DNA from: JAJDXO01 sp965221855
GTDB lineage: Bacteria; Pseudomonadota; Alphaproteobacteria; Rhodospirillales; UBA2165
DNA length: 64,000 nucleotides
Direction of reading: 5' to 3'
Assembly: GCA_965221855.1 (NCBI GenBank)
Contig: CBDCSV010000010.1
Coordinates: 372,001-436,000, forward strand
Shown: positions 51,016 through 60,022 of the stretch, in pieces
How positions within the stretch are numbered: the stretch's first letter is position 1
Layout of the letters: each line of letters begins with the position of its first letter
The notes under the pieces: model-generated
Database searches by the model: none
Told to the model about the DNA's origin: nothing
Seen by the model: only the letters and a program-made list of their open reading frames with translations
Program-made: the position numbers and the translations under genes

Positions 51016-51145
51016 TTCTTCCCGCTCCGCTTTCAGTCTCGCATCGCCCGACGGTGCCCAGCCGGTTGCCGCCGGGACAGGCCAGAAGTATGAAATCCGA
51101 ATTGTTAACAATTGCTTGCGGGGCGCGGGCATCCTTGATCTTGTT

Positions 51146-51267
51146 CGCCCCCCCCTGTCCCTCGCCCCCGGAGGGGGAGAGGGATGCGGAGATAAGGTCA
51201 TTCCCCGCCGGGGATTGACCGACTTTGCGAAGCGGCAGCTGAGCTTAGCCGTAGCTGGGTGAGGGGG
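51146..51267. repeat. Intergenic palindromic repeat (copy d1)
   Basis: Occupies the gap between the 78-residue gene and DUF1489. It contains CTCGCCCCCGGAGGGGGAG, GGTCATTCCCCGCCGGGGAT and ends CTTAGCCGTAGCTGGGTGAG followed by GGGG, the same end as copy a at 17062-17225. Parts match the reverse of copy b. Confidence 0.65.
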
Positions 51268-51318
51268 AGTATCCATATGCCCCGCCTCTTACGACCCCCT
51301 CACTCTCAACTATTTGTG

Positions 51319-51362
51319 ACCCCCTCACCCTAACCCTCTCCCCCTGAAGAAGGGGGAGAGGG
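51319..51362. repeat. Intergenic palindromic repeat fragment (copy d2)
   Basis: CCCCCTCACCCTAACCCTCT and the hairpin CCCCCTGAAGAAGGGGG repeat the first about 43 bases of copy a (17062 onward) almost exactly. With d1 it fills most of the 399-bp gap 51016-51414; nothing else was found there. Confidence 0.65.
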
Positions 51363-51414
51363 AATCCAATGCGGGGCGCGGACGCCCATCGGCCGCGCCG
51401 AAAGCGGCGCCCGG

Positions 51415-51852
51415 CTAGATCAGGCCGAGTTCCCGGAGGTCCCGGGCCATCTCCGGCGGCAACTCTTCGGATTGCTCCCGGGAAATCCGGACATCGGCGG
51501 GCGAATCCTCGGGCCGCAAGTACCGCCAGCCCTGAAACGGCTTCTGAGAACGCATTTCGACCGGCGTCAGCTCGGGGTCCAGGGTGATGAAGCACCGCCG
51601 TTTGCCTTCGTCGTTGCGAAATTCGTCGACGCCTAGAATCCGCTGGCGGACCCGGATGAACCGCTTGATGACCCAATAGATGGACCCCCCGTCGATCAGT
51701 TCGCCGGCGCGCCTCGGCACGTTGCGCGTGAAGGTGCGGAGAACCGCCTCGCCGTGCTCCTGCCGGTAGGCTTCCTGCCGCTCGGCCTGCCGCCGGCGGA
51801 GATGCACGGTGCTCTCGATCCCAACAGCCATTCGGAGAAGATTGACGGACAT
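51415..51852 (-). CDS. DUF1489 family protein
   Basis: 145 residues of an alphaproteobacterial family without known function. MSVNLLRMAVGIESTVHLRR, TRNVPRRAGELIDGGSIYWV, IRVRQRILGVDE and PFQGWRYLRPEDSPAD are the typical blocks. No signal or membrane segment; basic and probably cytoplasmic. It follows the enoyl-CoA hydratase gene by 5 bp at the end of a long minus-strand run. Confidence 0.87.
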   Translation of the reverse strand: MSVNLLRMAVGIESTVHLRRRQAERQEAYRQEHGEAVLRTFTRNVPRRAGELIDGGSIYWVIKRFIRVRQRILGVDEFRNDEGKRRCFITLDPELTPVEMRSQKPFQGWRYLRPEDSPADVRISREQSEELPPEMARDLRELGLI

Positions 51853-51857
51853 TCGGG

Positions 51858-52658
51858 CTATTCGTCCCTGTCGGGGTACCAGGCGGCGGTCCGTTTACCC
51901 AGGAACGCCCGGAATCCCTCGATTCCTTCGGAGGTCGAGCGTCCCGAAGCGCTGATTTCGGCCATTTGTTCGGCCATCGCGTCCGAAATCAACGTGCCGG
52001 AGATTTCTCCGATCAGGCGCTTCGTCCGCTCCACCGCCGCCGGGCCGCTGCGCAGATATCCGTCGATGACGGGCGCCGCCGCTTCATCCAGGCCGCCGAC
52101 CGGGCATATCTCGTGCACCAGGCCGATCTCCTTCGCCCGGTGGACGTCGAACGTCTCCCCCGAAACCGCATATCTTTTGGCCTGGCGGACACCGAGCGCG
52201 GCGATCAACTGGGGGAGTATGGGCGCCGGCGTGATGCCGACGCGCACCTCGGTGATGGCGAATTTGGCGTCCTCGGAGGCGATGACCACGTCGCAGCCCG
52301 CCGCATAGCCCGTGGCGCCGCCGAAACACGCATTGTGAATGAGGGCGATGGTGGGTTTGGGGAATTCGAACAGGCCGCGCATGGCGGCCACCGACAGCGC
52401 CGCGCCCTCCTTTTGGACGTCCGGCGCCGCCTCGGCGAGTTCCTTGAACCAATTGACGTCGGCGCCCGCGGAAAAATGCTTGCCGGCGCCGCGCAGCACC
52501 AGCAGCCTCACCGCGTCATCCACCGCCAGGGCGTGAAGCCCGCCGGCCAGCGCGGTGAGCAGCTCCGGGTTCCAGGTATTGAACTTGTCCGGACGGTTGA
52601 GGGTGACCGTGGCGACCCCCCGGTCGTCGGTATCGGTCAGGATGACGGGTTCGGACAT
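51858..52658 (-). CDS. Enoyl-CoA hydratase/isomerase, methylglutaconyl-CoA hydratase-like
   Basis: 266-residue crotonase. VATVTLNRPDKFNTWNPEL, the oxyanion-hole segment LRGAGKHFSAGADVNWFKE, and NACFGGATGYAAGCDVVIA followed by the ITEVRVGITPAPI catalytic Glu region. The FSAGADVNW block resembles LiuC-type methylglutaconyl-CoA hydratases of leucine breakdown, but no other leucine-degradation genes are nearby, so the substrate stays open. Between the HCCA isomerase and DUF1489 genes. Confidence 0.88.
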   Translation of the reverse strand: MSEPVILTDTDDRGVATVTLNRPDKFNTWNPELLTALAGGLHALAVDDAVRLLVLRGAGKHFSAGADVNWFKELAEAAPDVQKEGAALSVAAMRGLFEFPKPTIALIHNACFGGATGYAAGCDVVIASEDAKFAITEVRVGITPAPILPQLIAALGVRQAKRYAVSGETFDVHRAKEIGLVHEICPVGGLDEAAAPVIDGYLRSGPAAVERTKRLIGEISGTLISDAMAEQMAEISASGRSTSEGIEGFRAFLGKRTAAWYPDRDE

Positions 52659-52667
52659 GGGCTTCTC

Positions 52668-53270
52668 CTACCAGCCGCCCCGTTCGAGCCACCGGTCCAT
52701 CATCTCTATCCGGTCGCAGCCCCAGAACGGCTCGCCGTCGACGATGAAATAGGGCGAGCCGAAGGCCCCGCGGTCAATTGCCGCCTGGGTTTCGTCGCGG
52801 AGCCGGTCCTTGTAGGACTGGTCGTTGGTCGCGTCGATGCAGGCCCGGACGTCGGCCCCCAGCCCGCCGGCGATTTCGGCGACGGTTTCCCGGGGCCGGA
52901 TATCGATCCCGTCGGCGAAAAACGCGGTCATCGCGGCCTTGGCGAAATCCCGCGCCAACTGCTCGTCCTGGTCATGCAGGAAATAGAACACCCGCCCCGC
53001 CGCCACCGTGGGGATCGGAAAGGGTTCCGGCATCTTGAACGCGACGCCATGGAGCCGGGCCGAGCGTTCGAGATCGTGGAGCGAGTACTCGCCTTTCAGC
53101 GGCTGCTCCACCAGGGAGCGCTGGCCGTTGTGCTGGAAGACCGCGCCCAGCAGGTAGGGCCGCCAATTGACGGTTCGGTCGTGCTTCCCGGCGATGGCGT
53201 CGATCCGGAACAACGCCAGATAGCCGTAGGGAGAGGCAAAATCGAAATACATGTCTATGGGGTCCGCCAC
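52668..53270 (-). CDS. 2-hydroxychromene-2-carboxylate isomerase family (DsbA-like fold)
   Basis: 200 residues, thioredoxin-fold HCCA isomerase/kappa-GST family that uses glutathione to isomerise aromatic ring-cleavage intermediates. IDMYFDFASPYGYLALFRID carries the catalytic-type Ser near residue 13; GAFGSPYFIVDGEPFWGCDRI is the conserved C-terminal part. A GTG start at 53270 is chosen for the GAGGAGA site before it; ATG at 53252 is possible. It lies 22 bp after the SDR gene. Confidence 0.85.
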   Translation of the reverse strand: MADPIDMYFDFASPYGYLALFRIDAIAGKHDRTVNWRPYLLGAVFQHNGQRSLVEQPLKGEYSLHDLERSARLHGVAFKMPEPFPIPTVAAGRVFYFLHDQDEQLARDFAKAAMTAFFADGIDIRPRETVAEIAGGLGADVRACIDATNDQSYKDRLRDETQAAIDRGAFGSPYFIVDGEPFWGCDRIEMMDRWLERGGW

Positions 53271-53292
53271 GCGCGTCTCCTCCGCCGGCCGC

Positions 53293-53970
53293 CTACCAAT
53301 CGTGCCGTCCGCCGTCATATCCCCAGAACGTGCCCGTGTCGTCAAGTCCCAGCCGGCCGATGATCCGCCGCATTCCCGATACGCTGTCGGCAACCGGGAC
53401 CGCGGCGCCGGCGCCTCCCATGTCGGTCCGCGCCCATCCCGGGTGCAGCACGGCGACGGTAATGCCGCGCCCGGCGAGGTCGGTGGACAGGCTCTTCATC
53501 ACCATGTTGAGCGCCGCCTTGGACGACCGGTAGGGATAGTAGCCCCCGCCGCCCGCGGAAATGCTCCCCATGGCCGAGGTGACGGCGACGATCTTCTTCT
53601 GCCCGGACGCGGCGACGTTTTCCACCAGCCCTTCGGCCAGCCTCAGGGGCGCCATGGCGTTGACCCGGAACAGTTCCTCCCAGCCTTCGGCGTCGGTGGC
53701 GCCGAACCCGGCCGTGGAGCCGAGCAGCCCGGCATTGTTGATCAACAGGTCGATGGGCCGTCCGGCCAGCGACGCCGCGACCGCGTCGACGGCGCCGAAG
53801 TCGGAGACGTTGAGCGCATGGACGTCGATGTCGCCCGCGATCCCGCGTAATTCGGTGGCGCCGTCCGGATTCCGGCAGGTGGCGATGACCGACCAGCCGC
53901 CGGCCGCGTACTGGCACGCGAATTCGAGGCCCAGCCCCCGACTGGCGCCGGTAATGAAGACCGTTGGCAT
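53293..53970 (-). CDS. Short-chain dehydrogenase/reductase
   Basis: 225 residues of the classical SDR family. Nucleotide-binding motif TGASRGLGLEFA at about 6-17, NNAGLLG at about 80, and the catalytic YPYRSSKAALN (Tyr-x-x-x-Lys) near 148. LHPGWARTDMGG follows. It resembles C-factor-like and carbonyl-reductase SDRs. Substrate unknown. In a minus-strand row with the HCCA isomerase and hydratase genes. Confidence 0.9.
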   Translation of the reverse strand: MPTVFITGASRGLGLEFACQYAAGGWSVIATCRNPDGATELRGIAGDIDVHALNVSDFGAVDAVAASLAGRPIDLLINNAGLLGSTAGFGATDAEGWEELFRVNAMAPLRLAEGLVENVAASGQKKIVAVTSAMGSISAGGGGYYPYRSSKAALNMVMKSLSTDLAGRGITVAVLHPGWARTDMGGAGAAVPVADSVSGMRRIIGRLGLDDTGTFWGYDGGRHDW

Positions 53971-53986
53971 ATCGTTGAAATCCTCC

Positions 53987-54325
53987 CTAGATCACGCCGA
54001 AAAGCCGGATCACGGCCAAAACGAAGCTCAGAACCAGGGTCGTCCTGGCGGCGATGCCCCACCACCGCCAATTGCTGTTGGGCGCGCAGCGCCAGATAAC
54101 CACCGCGGCATACAGGGCATAGACGAAGGAGAGCGCGATTGCCGGCACCTGGGGCAGGAACCCGGCATTGATCATCAGAACGCCGAGCGTCGATACCGCC
54201 CAACTGCCGAAGACGCCGATCAGCCAATAGGCCCGCCACAGCCGCTCCTCTCCGCGCCAGAAGCTGACCAGGAAATGCCGGCGGCGGCTCGGAACGCCGG
54301 TCTGCTGTGGAACGTCGGCGGACAT
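53987..54325 (-). CDS. Small hypothetical membrane protein
   Basis: 112 residues from MSADVPQQTG (a start 7 codons earlier is also possible). Three predicted membrane helices at about residues 33-55, 60-78 and 90-111, with a Trp/Arg-rich loop (VIWRCAPNSNWRWWGIAART). No family recognised. It sits between mgtE and the SDR gene on the same strand. Confidence 0.65.
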   Translation of the reverse strand: MSADVPQQTGVPSRRRHFLVSFWRGEERLWRAYWLIGVFGSWAVSTLGVLMINAGFLPQVPAIALSFVYALYAAVVIWRCAPNSNWRWWGIAARTTLVLSFVLAVIRLFGVI

Positions 54326-54377
54326 GACCCATCCATACTCAAGCATTTGCGGCCCAATTCAATCCCGTGAACGGGCG

Positions 54378-55781
54378 TCAAAGCAGCAAGAGGGCCGCCA
54401 GACCAAGAAATACATAGAACCCCACCACATCCGTGATCGACGTCAACAGCGCGCTGCCGGCGACCGCCGGATCGAATCCCATGCGCTGCAGCGCCACCGG
54501 CAGGGCGCTGCCCGCGAGCCCGGCGACCACCAGATTGATGATGATCGCCAGCGCGATGACCCCGCCAAGCTCGGGACTACCGAACCACGCCCAGGTCGCA
54601 AGCCCGATCAGGATTGCGAACAGGATACCGTTGGCGAAACCGACGATGATTTCCTTGCCCACGGTGCGAAACGCGTTGGCCGGGGTAAGCTCGCGCATGG
54701 CGATGGCGCGGACGGCGACGGTCAGCGTTTGAACGCTGGCGGTGCCGCCCATGGCGGCCACCACCGGCATCAGGATCGCCAGGGCGACCATCTGCTCGAT
54801 GGTGCCCCGGAAGATACCGACCACGGCGGCCGCCGCGCCGGCGGCGACCAGATGAATGAACAGCCAGGTCGAGCGGGAACGCACCGTCGCCCAGATGGCG
54901 GCATAGAGATCGTCCTCCTCGCCGACGCCGGCCAGGCGCATGATGTCCTCCTCATGCTCCTCGTGGATGACGTCGACGACGTCGTCGACGGTAATCACGC
55001 CGACCAGGCGGTTGGCCTCGTCGATCACCGGCGCGGAAATGAGGTCGCGCTGCCGGAACAGGAAGGCGACTTCCTCCTGGTCCATGGTCACCGGGATTTT
55101 CCGGATCTCCGCCGACATGATGGCGTTCAGGGCGACGTGCCGCTGGGTCCGCAGCACCCGGCTCAGCGGAATGGTTCCCACCGGCTGGTGCCGGGGGTCG
55201 ACCAGATAAAGATCGAAGAAATGCGTGGTGAGATTTTCGGTCTCGCGCATGTAGTCGATGGCCTGGCCGACGGTCCAATGGCTGGGCACGGCGACGGTCT
55301 CGCGCTGCATCAGGCGGCCGGCGCTGTCCTCCGGATAGGAAAGGCCTTCCTCGATCAGCGTCCGGTCGGATTCGGGGAGCGCATCCAGCACCTCGCGCTG
55401 TTCGTGGTCCTCCAGTTCCTCGACGACGTCGACGGCATCGTCGGAGTCCATGCCGGCGACGACCTGCGCCACCTGATCGAGGCCCAATTGATCGACCACG
55501 CCGTCGAGGACGTTTTCGTCCAGTTCGGCCATGACGTTGGGGTCGAAGCCGTCCGAGAGCAGCCCGACGAGCCGGTCGCGCTTGTCGCCCGGCAGCCGCT
55601 CGATCAGATCGGCGGCTTCGGCATGGTGGAGAGACTCGACGTATTCCCGCACATAATCGATGCGGTCTTCGTCGAGAGCGTCGCTGACGGCGTGGACCGC
55701 CTCGTCCGGGAGGTGTCCCGCAACCGACCCGGCGACTCCGGTTTCGGGCTTTTCCTCGGTCTCCGTCGGCAGGTCGGCCAT
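54378..55781 (-). CDS. mgtE: Magnesium transporter MgtE
   Basis: 467-residue Mg2+ channel. An N-terminal acidic superhelical domain (about 30-140) is followed by two CBS domains (about 140-260, with ETLTTHFFDLYLV-like and SAPVIDEANRLVGVITVDDV) and five membrane helices (about 290-467; MGGTASVQTLTVAVRA is the pore-region motif, PVVAAMGGTA). The CBS and N domains gate the channel by sensing cytosolic Mg2+. It lies 10 bp after maeB and is likely co-transcribed. Confidence 0.94.
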   Translation of the reverse strand: MADLPTETEEKPETGVAGSVAGHLPDEAVHAVSDALDEDRIDYVREYVESLHHAEAADLIERLPGDKRDRLVGLLSDGFDPNVMAELDENVLDGVVDQLGLDQVAQVVAGMDSDDAVDVVEELEDHEQREVLDALPESDRTLIEEGLSYPEDSAGRLMQRETVAVPSHWTVGQAIDYMRETENLTTHFFDLYLVDPRHQPVGTIPLSRVLRTQRHVALNAIMSAEIRKIPVTMDQEEVAFLFRQRDLISAPVIDEANRLVGVITVDDVVDVIHEEHEEDIMRLAGVGEEDDLYAAIWATVRSRSTWLFIHLVAAGAAAAVVGIFRGTIEQMVALAILMPVVAAMGGTASVQTLTVAVRAIAMRELTPANAFRTVGKEIIVGFANGILFAILIGLATWAWFGSPELGGVIALAIIINLVVAGLAGSALPVALQRMGFDPAVAGSALLTSITDVVGFYVFLGLAALLLL

Positions 55782-55791
55782 GACGCGGTTC

Positions 55792-58071
55792 CTAGATCAG
55801 CGTGCCCGCCTGTTGGGCCTCGACGACGGACAGCGCCGTCATGTTGACGATGCCCCGGACAGTAACCGATTCCTGCAGCACGTGCGCGGTCTGATTCATG
55901 CCCAGCAGCATGGGTCCAACGGCAACGCCGTCGTTGAGCATGCGCAGCATGTTGTAGGCGATATTCGCCGCGTCCAGCGACGGCATGATCAACAGGTTGG
56001 CCGATCCCCTGAGCGTGGAATCGGGCACCAGCCGGTCGCGGATCTCCTGCGACAGGGCGGCGTCGGCGTGCATCTCCCCGTCGATCTGCAAATCGGGCGC
56101 CATCCTGCGCACCAGCTTCAATGCGTCGCGCATCTTGGCCGCCGTCTCCCGGTGGGAGCTGCCGAAATTCGAATGGGACAGCAGCGCCGCCCTGGGTTCG
56201 ATGCCGAACCGGCGGACCTCGTCGGCGGCCATGATCGTATAGTCCGCGATCTGCTCGGCGGTCGGCCCCGGATTGACGAACGGATCGCAGAGAAAGAACG
56301 TGCCCTTCGGCAGGAGCAGCATGGACAAGGCTGCGGCTCGTTTCACGCCGTCGCGGACGCCGATGATCGAGAACAGCGGCGGCAGGTGCTGGGGGTAGCG
56401 TCCGGTCGCGCCGCACAGCAAGGCATCCGCCTCGCCCCGTTTGACCATCAGCGCCGCGATCACCGTCGTGTTGGTGCGGACGATGCGCCGGGCCTCGTTC
56501 CGGGAGCAGCCGTGACGGGACATGATGGAGTGGTACAGCTCCCAATATTCCCGGTACCGGGGGTCGCCCTCGGGGTCGACCAGCTCGAAGTGCTCGCCGA
56601 TCTTCATTCTCAGCCCCAGCCGTTCGAGACGCATGGCCACCACGTCCCGCCGCCCGATGAGGATCGGCTCCACCAGCGCCTCGTCGACCGCCTGCTGAAC
56701 CGCCCGCAGGACCCGCGTCGACTCGCCTTCGGCATACACCACCCGCTTGGGCGCCAGCTTGGCCTGGTCCAACAGCGGTTTCATGACCAGGCCGGAGCGG
56801 AAAACGAACTCGTTGAGCCGCTGGTAATAGGCGTCGAAATCCTCGATCGGCCGGGTGGCGACGCCCGAATCCATGGCCGCCTTGGCGACCGCCGGCGCCA
56901 GCTTGCCGAGCAGGCGCGGATCGAAGGGCTTGGGAATCAGATATTCGGGCCCGAAGTTGAGTTCCTGTCCGCCATAGGCCTGGGCGACGATTTCATCGGC
57001 CTCGGCGCGGGCCAGTTCGGCCAGCGCCTTTACGCACGCCGCCTTCATTTCCTCGTTGATGGCGGTCGCGCCCGCATCCATGGCGCCCCGGAACAGGTAC
57101 GGGAAACACAGGACGTTGTTGACCTGGTTCGGGTAGTCGCTGCGCCCGGTGGCGATAATCGCGTCGGGCCGCGCCTTCTTGGCCGCCTCGGGACGGATTT
57201 CCGGCTCCGGATTGGCCAGCGCCATGATCACCGGTTTCTTGGCCATCTTCTTGATCATTGCCGGCTTCAGGACGCCGGGCGCCGACAGCCCCAGGAACAC
57301 ATCGGCGCCTTCGATGGCCTGGGAGAGTTTCCGGTGTTCCGTCCTGCGCGCGTACCGGCTGTTGTACTCGTTCATCTCCTTCTTGCGGCCGTCGTGGATG
57401 ACGCCCGCGATGTCGGTGACGATGACGTTCTTTTTCCTGAGCCCCATGTGGCAGAGGAGATCGAGGCATGCGAGGGCGGCGGCGCCGGCCCCGGACGTGA
57501 CCAGTTTCACCCGGTCCAGCTTCTTGCCCACGATTTCGAGACCGTTGAGGATCGCGGCGGCGACGATGATGGCCGTGCCGTGCTGGTCGTCGTGCATCAC
57601 CGGGATGTTCATCCGTTCCTTCAGCGCCCGCTCGACGATGAAGCACTCCGGCGCCTTGATGTCCTCGAGGTTGATGCCGCCGAAGGTCGGCTCCAGCGCG
57701 GCGATGACGTCGACCAGCTTGTGGGGATCGCTCTCGTCGATCTCGATGTCGAAGACGTCCACATTGGCGAACTTCTTGAACAGCCCGGCCTTGCCCTCCA
57801 TCACCGGCTTGGAGGCCAGCGCGCCTATGTTGCCGAGACCCAGGACCGCCGAACCGTTGGAGATCACCGCGACCAGGTTGCCCCGCGAGGTCAGGTTGGC
57901 GGCCTCGGCCGGATCCTTGTGGATCAGCATGCTCGCCGCCGCGACCCCCGGCGAATAGGCCAGCGACAGGTCGTGCTGGTTGGCCAGCGGCTTGGTGGTG
58001 GTGACGGCGATCTTCCCGGGCCGCGGATAGCGGTGATAATCCAGGGCTTCTTCGTCGAATTGGTCGGCCAT
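55792..58071 (-). CDS. maeB: NADP-dependent malic enzyme with phosphotransacetylase-like domain
   Basis: 759 residues. The N-terminal malic enzyme half (about 1-430) decarboxylates malate to pyruvate: SLAYSPGVAAA, NGSAVLGLGNIGALASKPVMEGKA, DDQHGTAIIVAAA and NPEPEI are diagnostic. The C-terminal half (about 430-759) is the PTA-like domain of the long MaeB form (YAEGESTRVLRAV, GVAVGPMLLGMNQTAHVL), regulatory rather than catalytic in studied members. The start at MADQFDEEALDYHRYPRPGK is standard; the longer frame is ignored. Confidence 0.95.
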   Translation of the reverse strand: MADQFDEEALDYHRYPRPGKIAVTTTKPLANQHDLSLAYSPGVAAASMLIHKDPAEAANLTSRGNLVAVISNGSAVLGLGNIGALASKPVMEGKAGLFKKFANVDVFDIEIDESDPHKLVDVIAALEPTFGGINLEDIKAPECFIVERALKERMNIPVMHDDQHGTAIIVAAAILNGLEIVGKKLDRVKLVTSGAGAAALACLDLLCHMGLRKKNVIVTDIAGVIHDGRKKEMNEYNSRYARRTEHRKLSQAIEGADVFLGLSAPGVLKPAMIKKMAKKPVIMALANPEPEIRPEAAKKARPDAIIATGRSDYPNQVNNVLCFPYLFRGAMDAGATAINEEMKAACVKALAELARAEADEIVAQAYGGQELNFGPEYLIPKPFDPRLLGKLAPAVAKAAMDSGVATRPIEDFDAYYQRLNEFVFRSGLVMKPLLDQAKLAPKRVVYAEGESTRVLRAVQQAVDEALVEPILIGRRDVVAMRLERLGLRMKIGEHFELVDPEGDPRYREYWELYHSIMSRHGCSRNEARRIVRTNTTVIAALMVKRGEADALLCGATGRYPQHLPPLFSIIGVRDGVKRAAALSMLLLPKGTFFLCDPFVNPGPTAEQIADYTIMAADEVRRFGIEPRAALLSHSNFGSSHRETAAKMRDALKLVRRMAPDLQIDGEMHADAALSQEIRDRLVPDSTLRGSANLLIMPSLDAANIAYNMLRMLNDGVAVGPMLLGMNQTAHVLQESVTVRGIVNMTALSVVEAQQAGTLI

Positions 58072-58248
58072 GTCGTCTCCCGGCGCGTCTCGGAATTGCT
58101 GCCTCGATCGCCGCCCTATCCGGCGGCGTCGGCGCCAGTATGACATTCTCTGGGATACAGGAAAGCCCGCAAGCGGCCGAAACAGAACCGACTTCGGCCG
58201 CCGGAAACCGCCCGGCCCGCCGGGAGGACGGCTGTCTCGATTTCCAGA

Positions 58249-59154
58249 TTACCCGAAAGTTCCCTGCTCGATCATCATGCCAAACTGATCACGAACAATC
58301 CGTGCGACAAGCTCTGTCGCGGGATTGTTCATGCGCTCATCGCGGGTCACCAATGTTCGCGTGATGCCGATCCCATCAAGTCTAGCAGCCCCTACCGTTT
58401 GGTCATTCAATTCTTGAGCGATTGATGAGTGCGGCAGCAGCGCAAACGCCAATCCCCTTTTGACAAAATCCTTAATGACTTCGGCGCTCTCAAGCTCGTA
58501 CGCAATGTTGAGTACCACGCCTGCTCGCGCCGCGGCATGGTCGAACAGCTTCCTTGGCCCACTTGTCCGATCAAAGGTTGCCAATGGTACTGTCGCCAAC
58601 TCTGAGATCCTTATTGAATCGCCAGCGAGGCGCTCGTCCTTCGGATTTCCCAACAGGTAAACCGGTTCGGTCACCAAAGGATCCAGGGTGTAGCCGGCCC
58701 GCGCATCCGGAGCGACGAGCAAGGCGATGTCCACGCGTCCAGAGTCCAACGCCGCCAGAAGCGAATAGGCTCCGCCTTCCACCAGCCGCAGCGCAATCCT
58801 TGGAAAGTCGGTGGCAATCCGTTCCGCGACCGCCCCGAAAAGAAGCTGCCCCATGGCCGCCGATGCCCCGATAGCGACCAAGCCGGAGGGGCTGTCCGGA
58901 TCCTCCGACAGTTGGGAGCGAATTTCGTCAACATCGCGGACAACCGATGTTGCATGCTCGAGAAAGCGTGTCCCCGCCGGGGTCAGCCGAATGCCCCGGG
59001 CGTGGCGGACACAGAGTTCAACCCCAAGTTCGGCTTCCAGGGAACGAAGATGTTTGGTGAGAGCCGGCTGGGCTACGTGAAGCCGTGCGGAGGCCTCCCT
59101 CAGACTCCCCGAGGCGGCGATCTCCGCAAAATACCTAAGCTGACGCAGTTCCAT
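58249..59154 (-). CDS. LysR family transcriptional regulator
   Basis: 301 residues. Winged HTH at the N-terminus (MELRQLRYFAEIAASGSLREASARLHVAQPALTKHLRSLE) and a periplasmic-binding-protein-like effector domain. ATG at 59154 fits the family; earlier starts would run through the promoter. It is divergent from the alpha/beta hydrolase gene and probably controls the aromatic catabolic cluster at 59.3-64 kb in response to a pathway intermediate. Confidence 0.93.
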   Translation of the reverse strand: MELRQLRYFAEIAASGSLREASARLHVAQPALTKHLRSLEAELGVELCVRHARGIRLTPAGTRFLEHATSVVRDVDEIRSQLSEDPDSPSGLVAIGASAAMGQLLFGAVAERIATDFPRIALRLVEGGAYSLLAALDSGRVDIALLVAPDARAGYTLDPLVTEPVYLLGNPKDERLAGDSIRISELATVPLATFDRTSGPRKLFDHAAARAGVVLNIAYELESAEVIKDFVKRGLAFALLPHSSIAQELNDQTVGAARLDGIGITRTLVTRDERMNNPATELVARIVRDQFGMMIEQGTFG

Positions 59155-59165
59155 GGACCCAACGT

Positions 59166-59224
59166 AGTGATCACTATTTGTTATCATTAATGAGAAAAAC
59201 TCTGTATTAGTCAAATCAATTTGA
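59166..59224. promoter_or_regulatory. Two palindromes in the lysR/hydrolase intergenic region
   Basis: AGTGATCACT (59166-59175) is a perfect 10-bp palindrome 12 bp from the lysR start; TCAAATCAATTTGA (59211-59224) has perfect 6-bp arms around two bases. This AT-rich gap between divergent genes is where a LysR-type regulator normally binds, so one or both may be its sites. Confidence 0.45.
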
Positions 59225-59305
59225 TATCGCTAGCTTAGCTTCAGATTACCTGTGCAGTCATCCGCAACCCAAGTCATCGACGACCGGAAGGATGGTTCAA
59301 AGGTC

Positions 59306-60022
59306 ATGGAGCTTAGCGCCACAACATTCGCGTTCGTCCCCGGTCTGCTCTCGGACCAAATCGTTTGGGAGCCGCTGGCGGAGCAACTGTCCGAGAACGC
59401 ATTCCATGCGGACCTGACTGCGCAGTCCTCGATTCCCGAAATGGCTGACTCGGTGCTGGCCTCCACGCAGGGCAGTCTGGTCGTGGCCGGCCATTCCATG
59501 GGCGGCCGGGTCGCCATGGAGATTGCGTACCAGGCGCCGGAGCGGGTCAAAGCGCTGATCTTGTCAAACACCGGCCACGACGCGCTCCGGTCGGGAGAAG
59601 CCGAGAAGCGTCAGGCGAAGATCGATCACGGGCATAAGGACTTCGCAGGCATGGCGGCGGAGTGGCTTCTGCCGATGGTCGCGCCGGACCGAACGAGTGA
59701 CGACCGGTTGATGGCGAGTCTAACCAGTATGGTGATGCGGCAATCACCGGAGATACATGAGCGGCAAATTCGGGCGCTCATGGACCGCCCAAACGCCGGT
59801 GATTACCTCCCGCGTTTCAATTGCCCAATTCTATTGATGACCGGTGCGCTGGATAGCTGGGCGCCGGAACCGCAACACCTCGAAATGGCCGAGATGGCCA
59901 AGCAGGCCGAACTCCATGTCGTTGCGGGCGCCGGACACTTTCTGCCCCTGGAGAAACCGAAAGAGGTAATCGGGATAGTCCGATCGTGGCTCTCGCGGGT
60001 GAAGGAGTCGATCGGTGCGTGA
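59306..60022 (+). CDS. Alpha/beta hydrolase
   Basis: 238 residues. Nucleophile elbow GHSMGG near residue 75, acid region LLMTGALDSWAP (Asp) near 190, and C-terminal GAGHFLPLEKP with the catalytic His. Resembles ester or C-C hydrolases such as those acting on catabolic lactones or meta-cleavage products. ATG at 59306 is used; a GTG 18 codons upstream is possible. First gene of the cluster; its end overlaps ligA by 8 bp. Confidence 0.87.
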   Translation: MELSATTFAFVPGLLSDQIVWEPLAEQLSENAFHADLTAQSSIPEMADSVLASTQGSLVVAGHSMGGRVAMEIAYQAPERVKALILSNTGHDALRSGEAEKRQAKIDHGHKDFAGMAAEWLLPMVAPDRTSDDRLMASLTSMVMRQSPEIHERQIRALMDRPNAGDYLPRFNCPILLMTGALDSWAPEPQHLEMAEMAKQAELHVVAGAGHFLPLEKPKEVIGIVRSWLSRVKESIGA

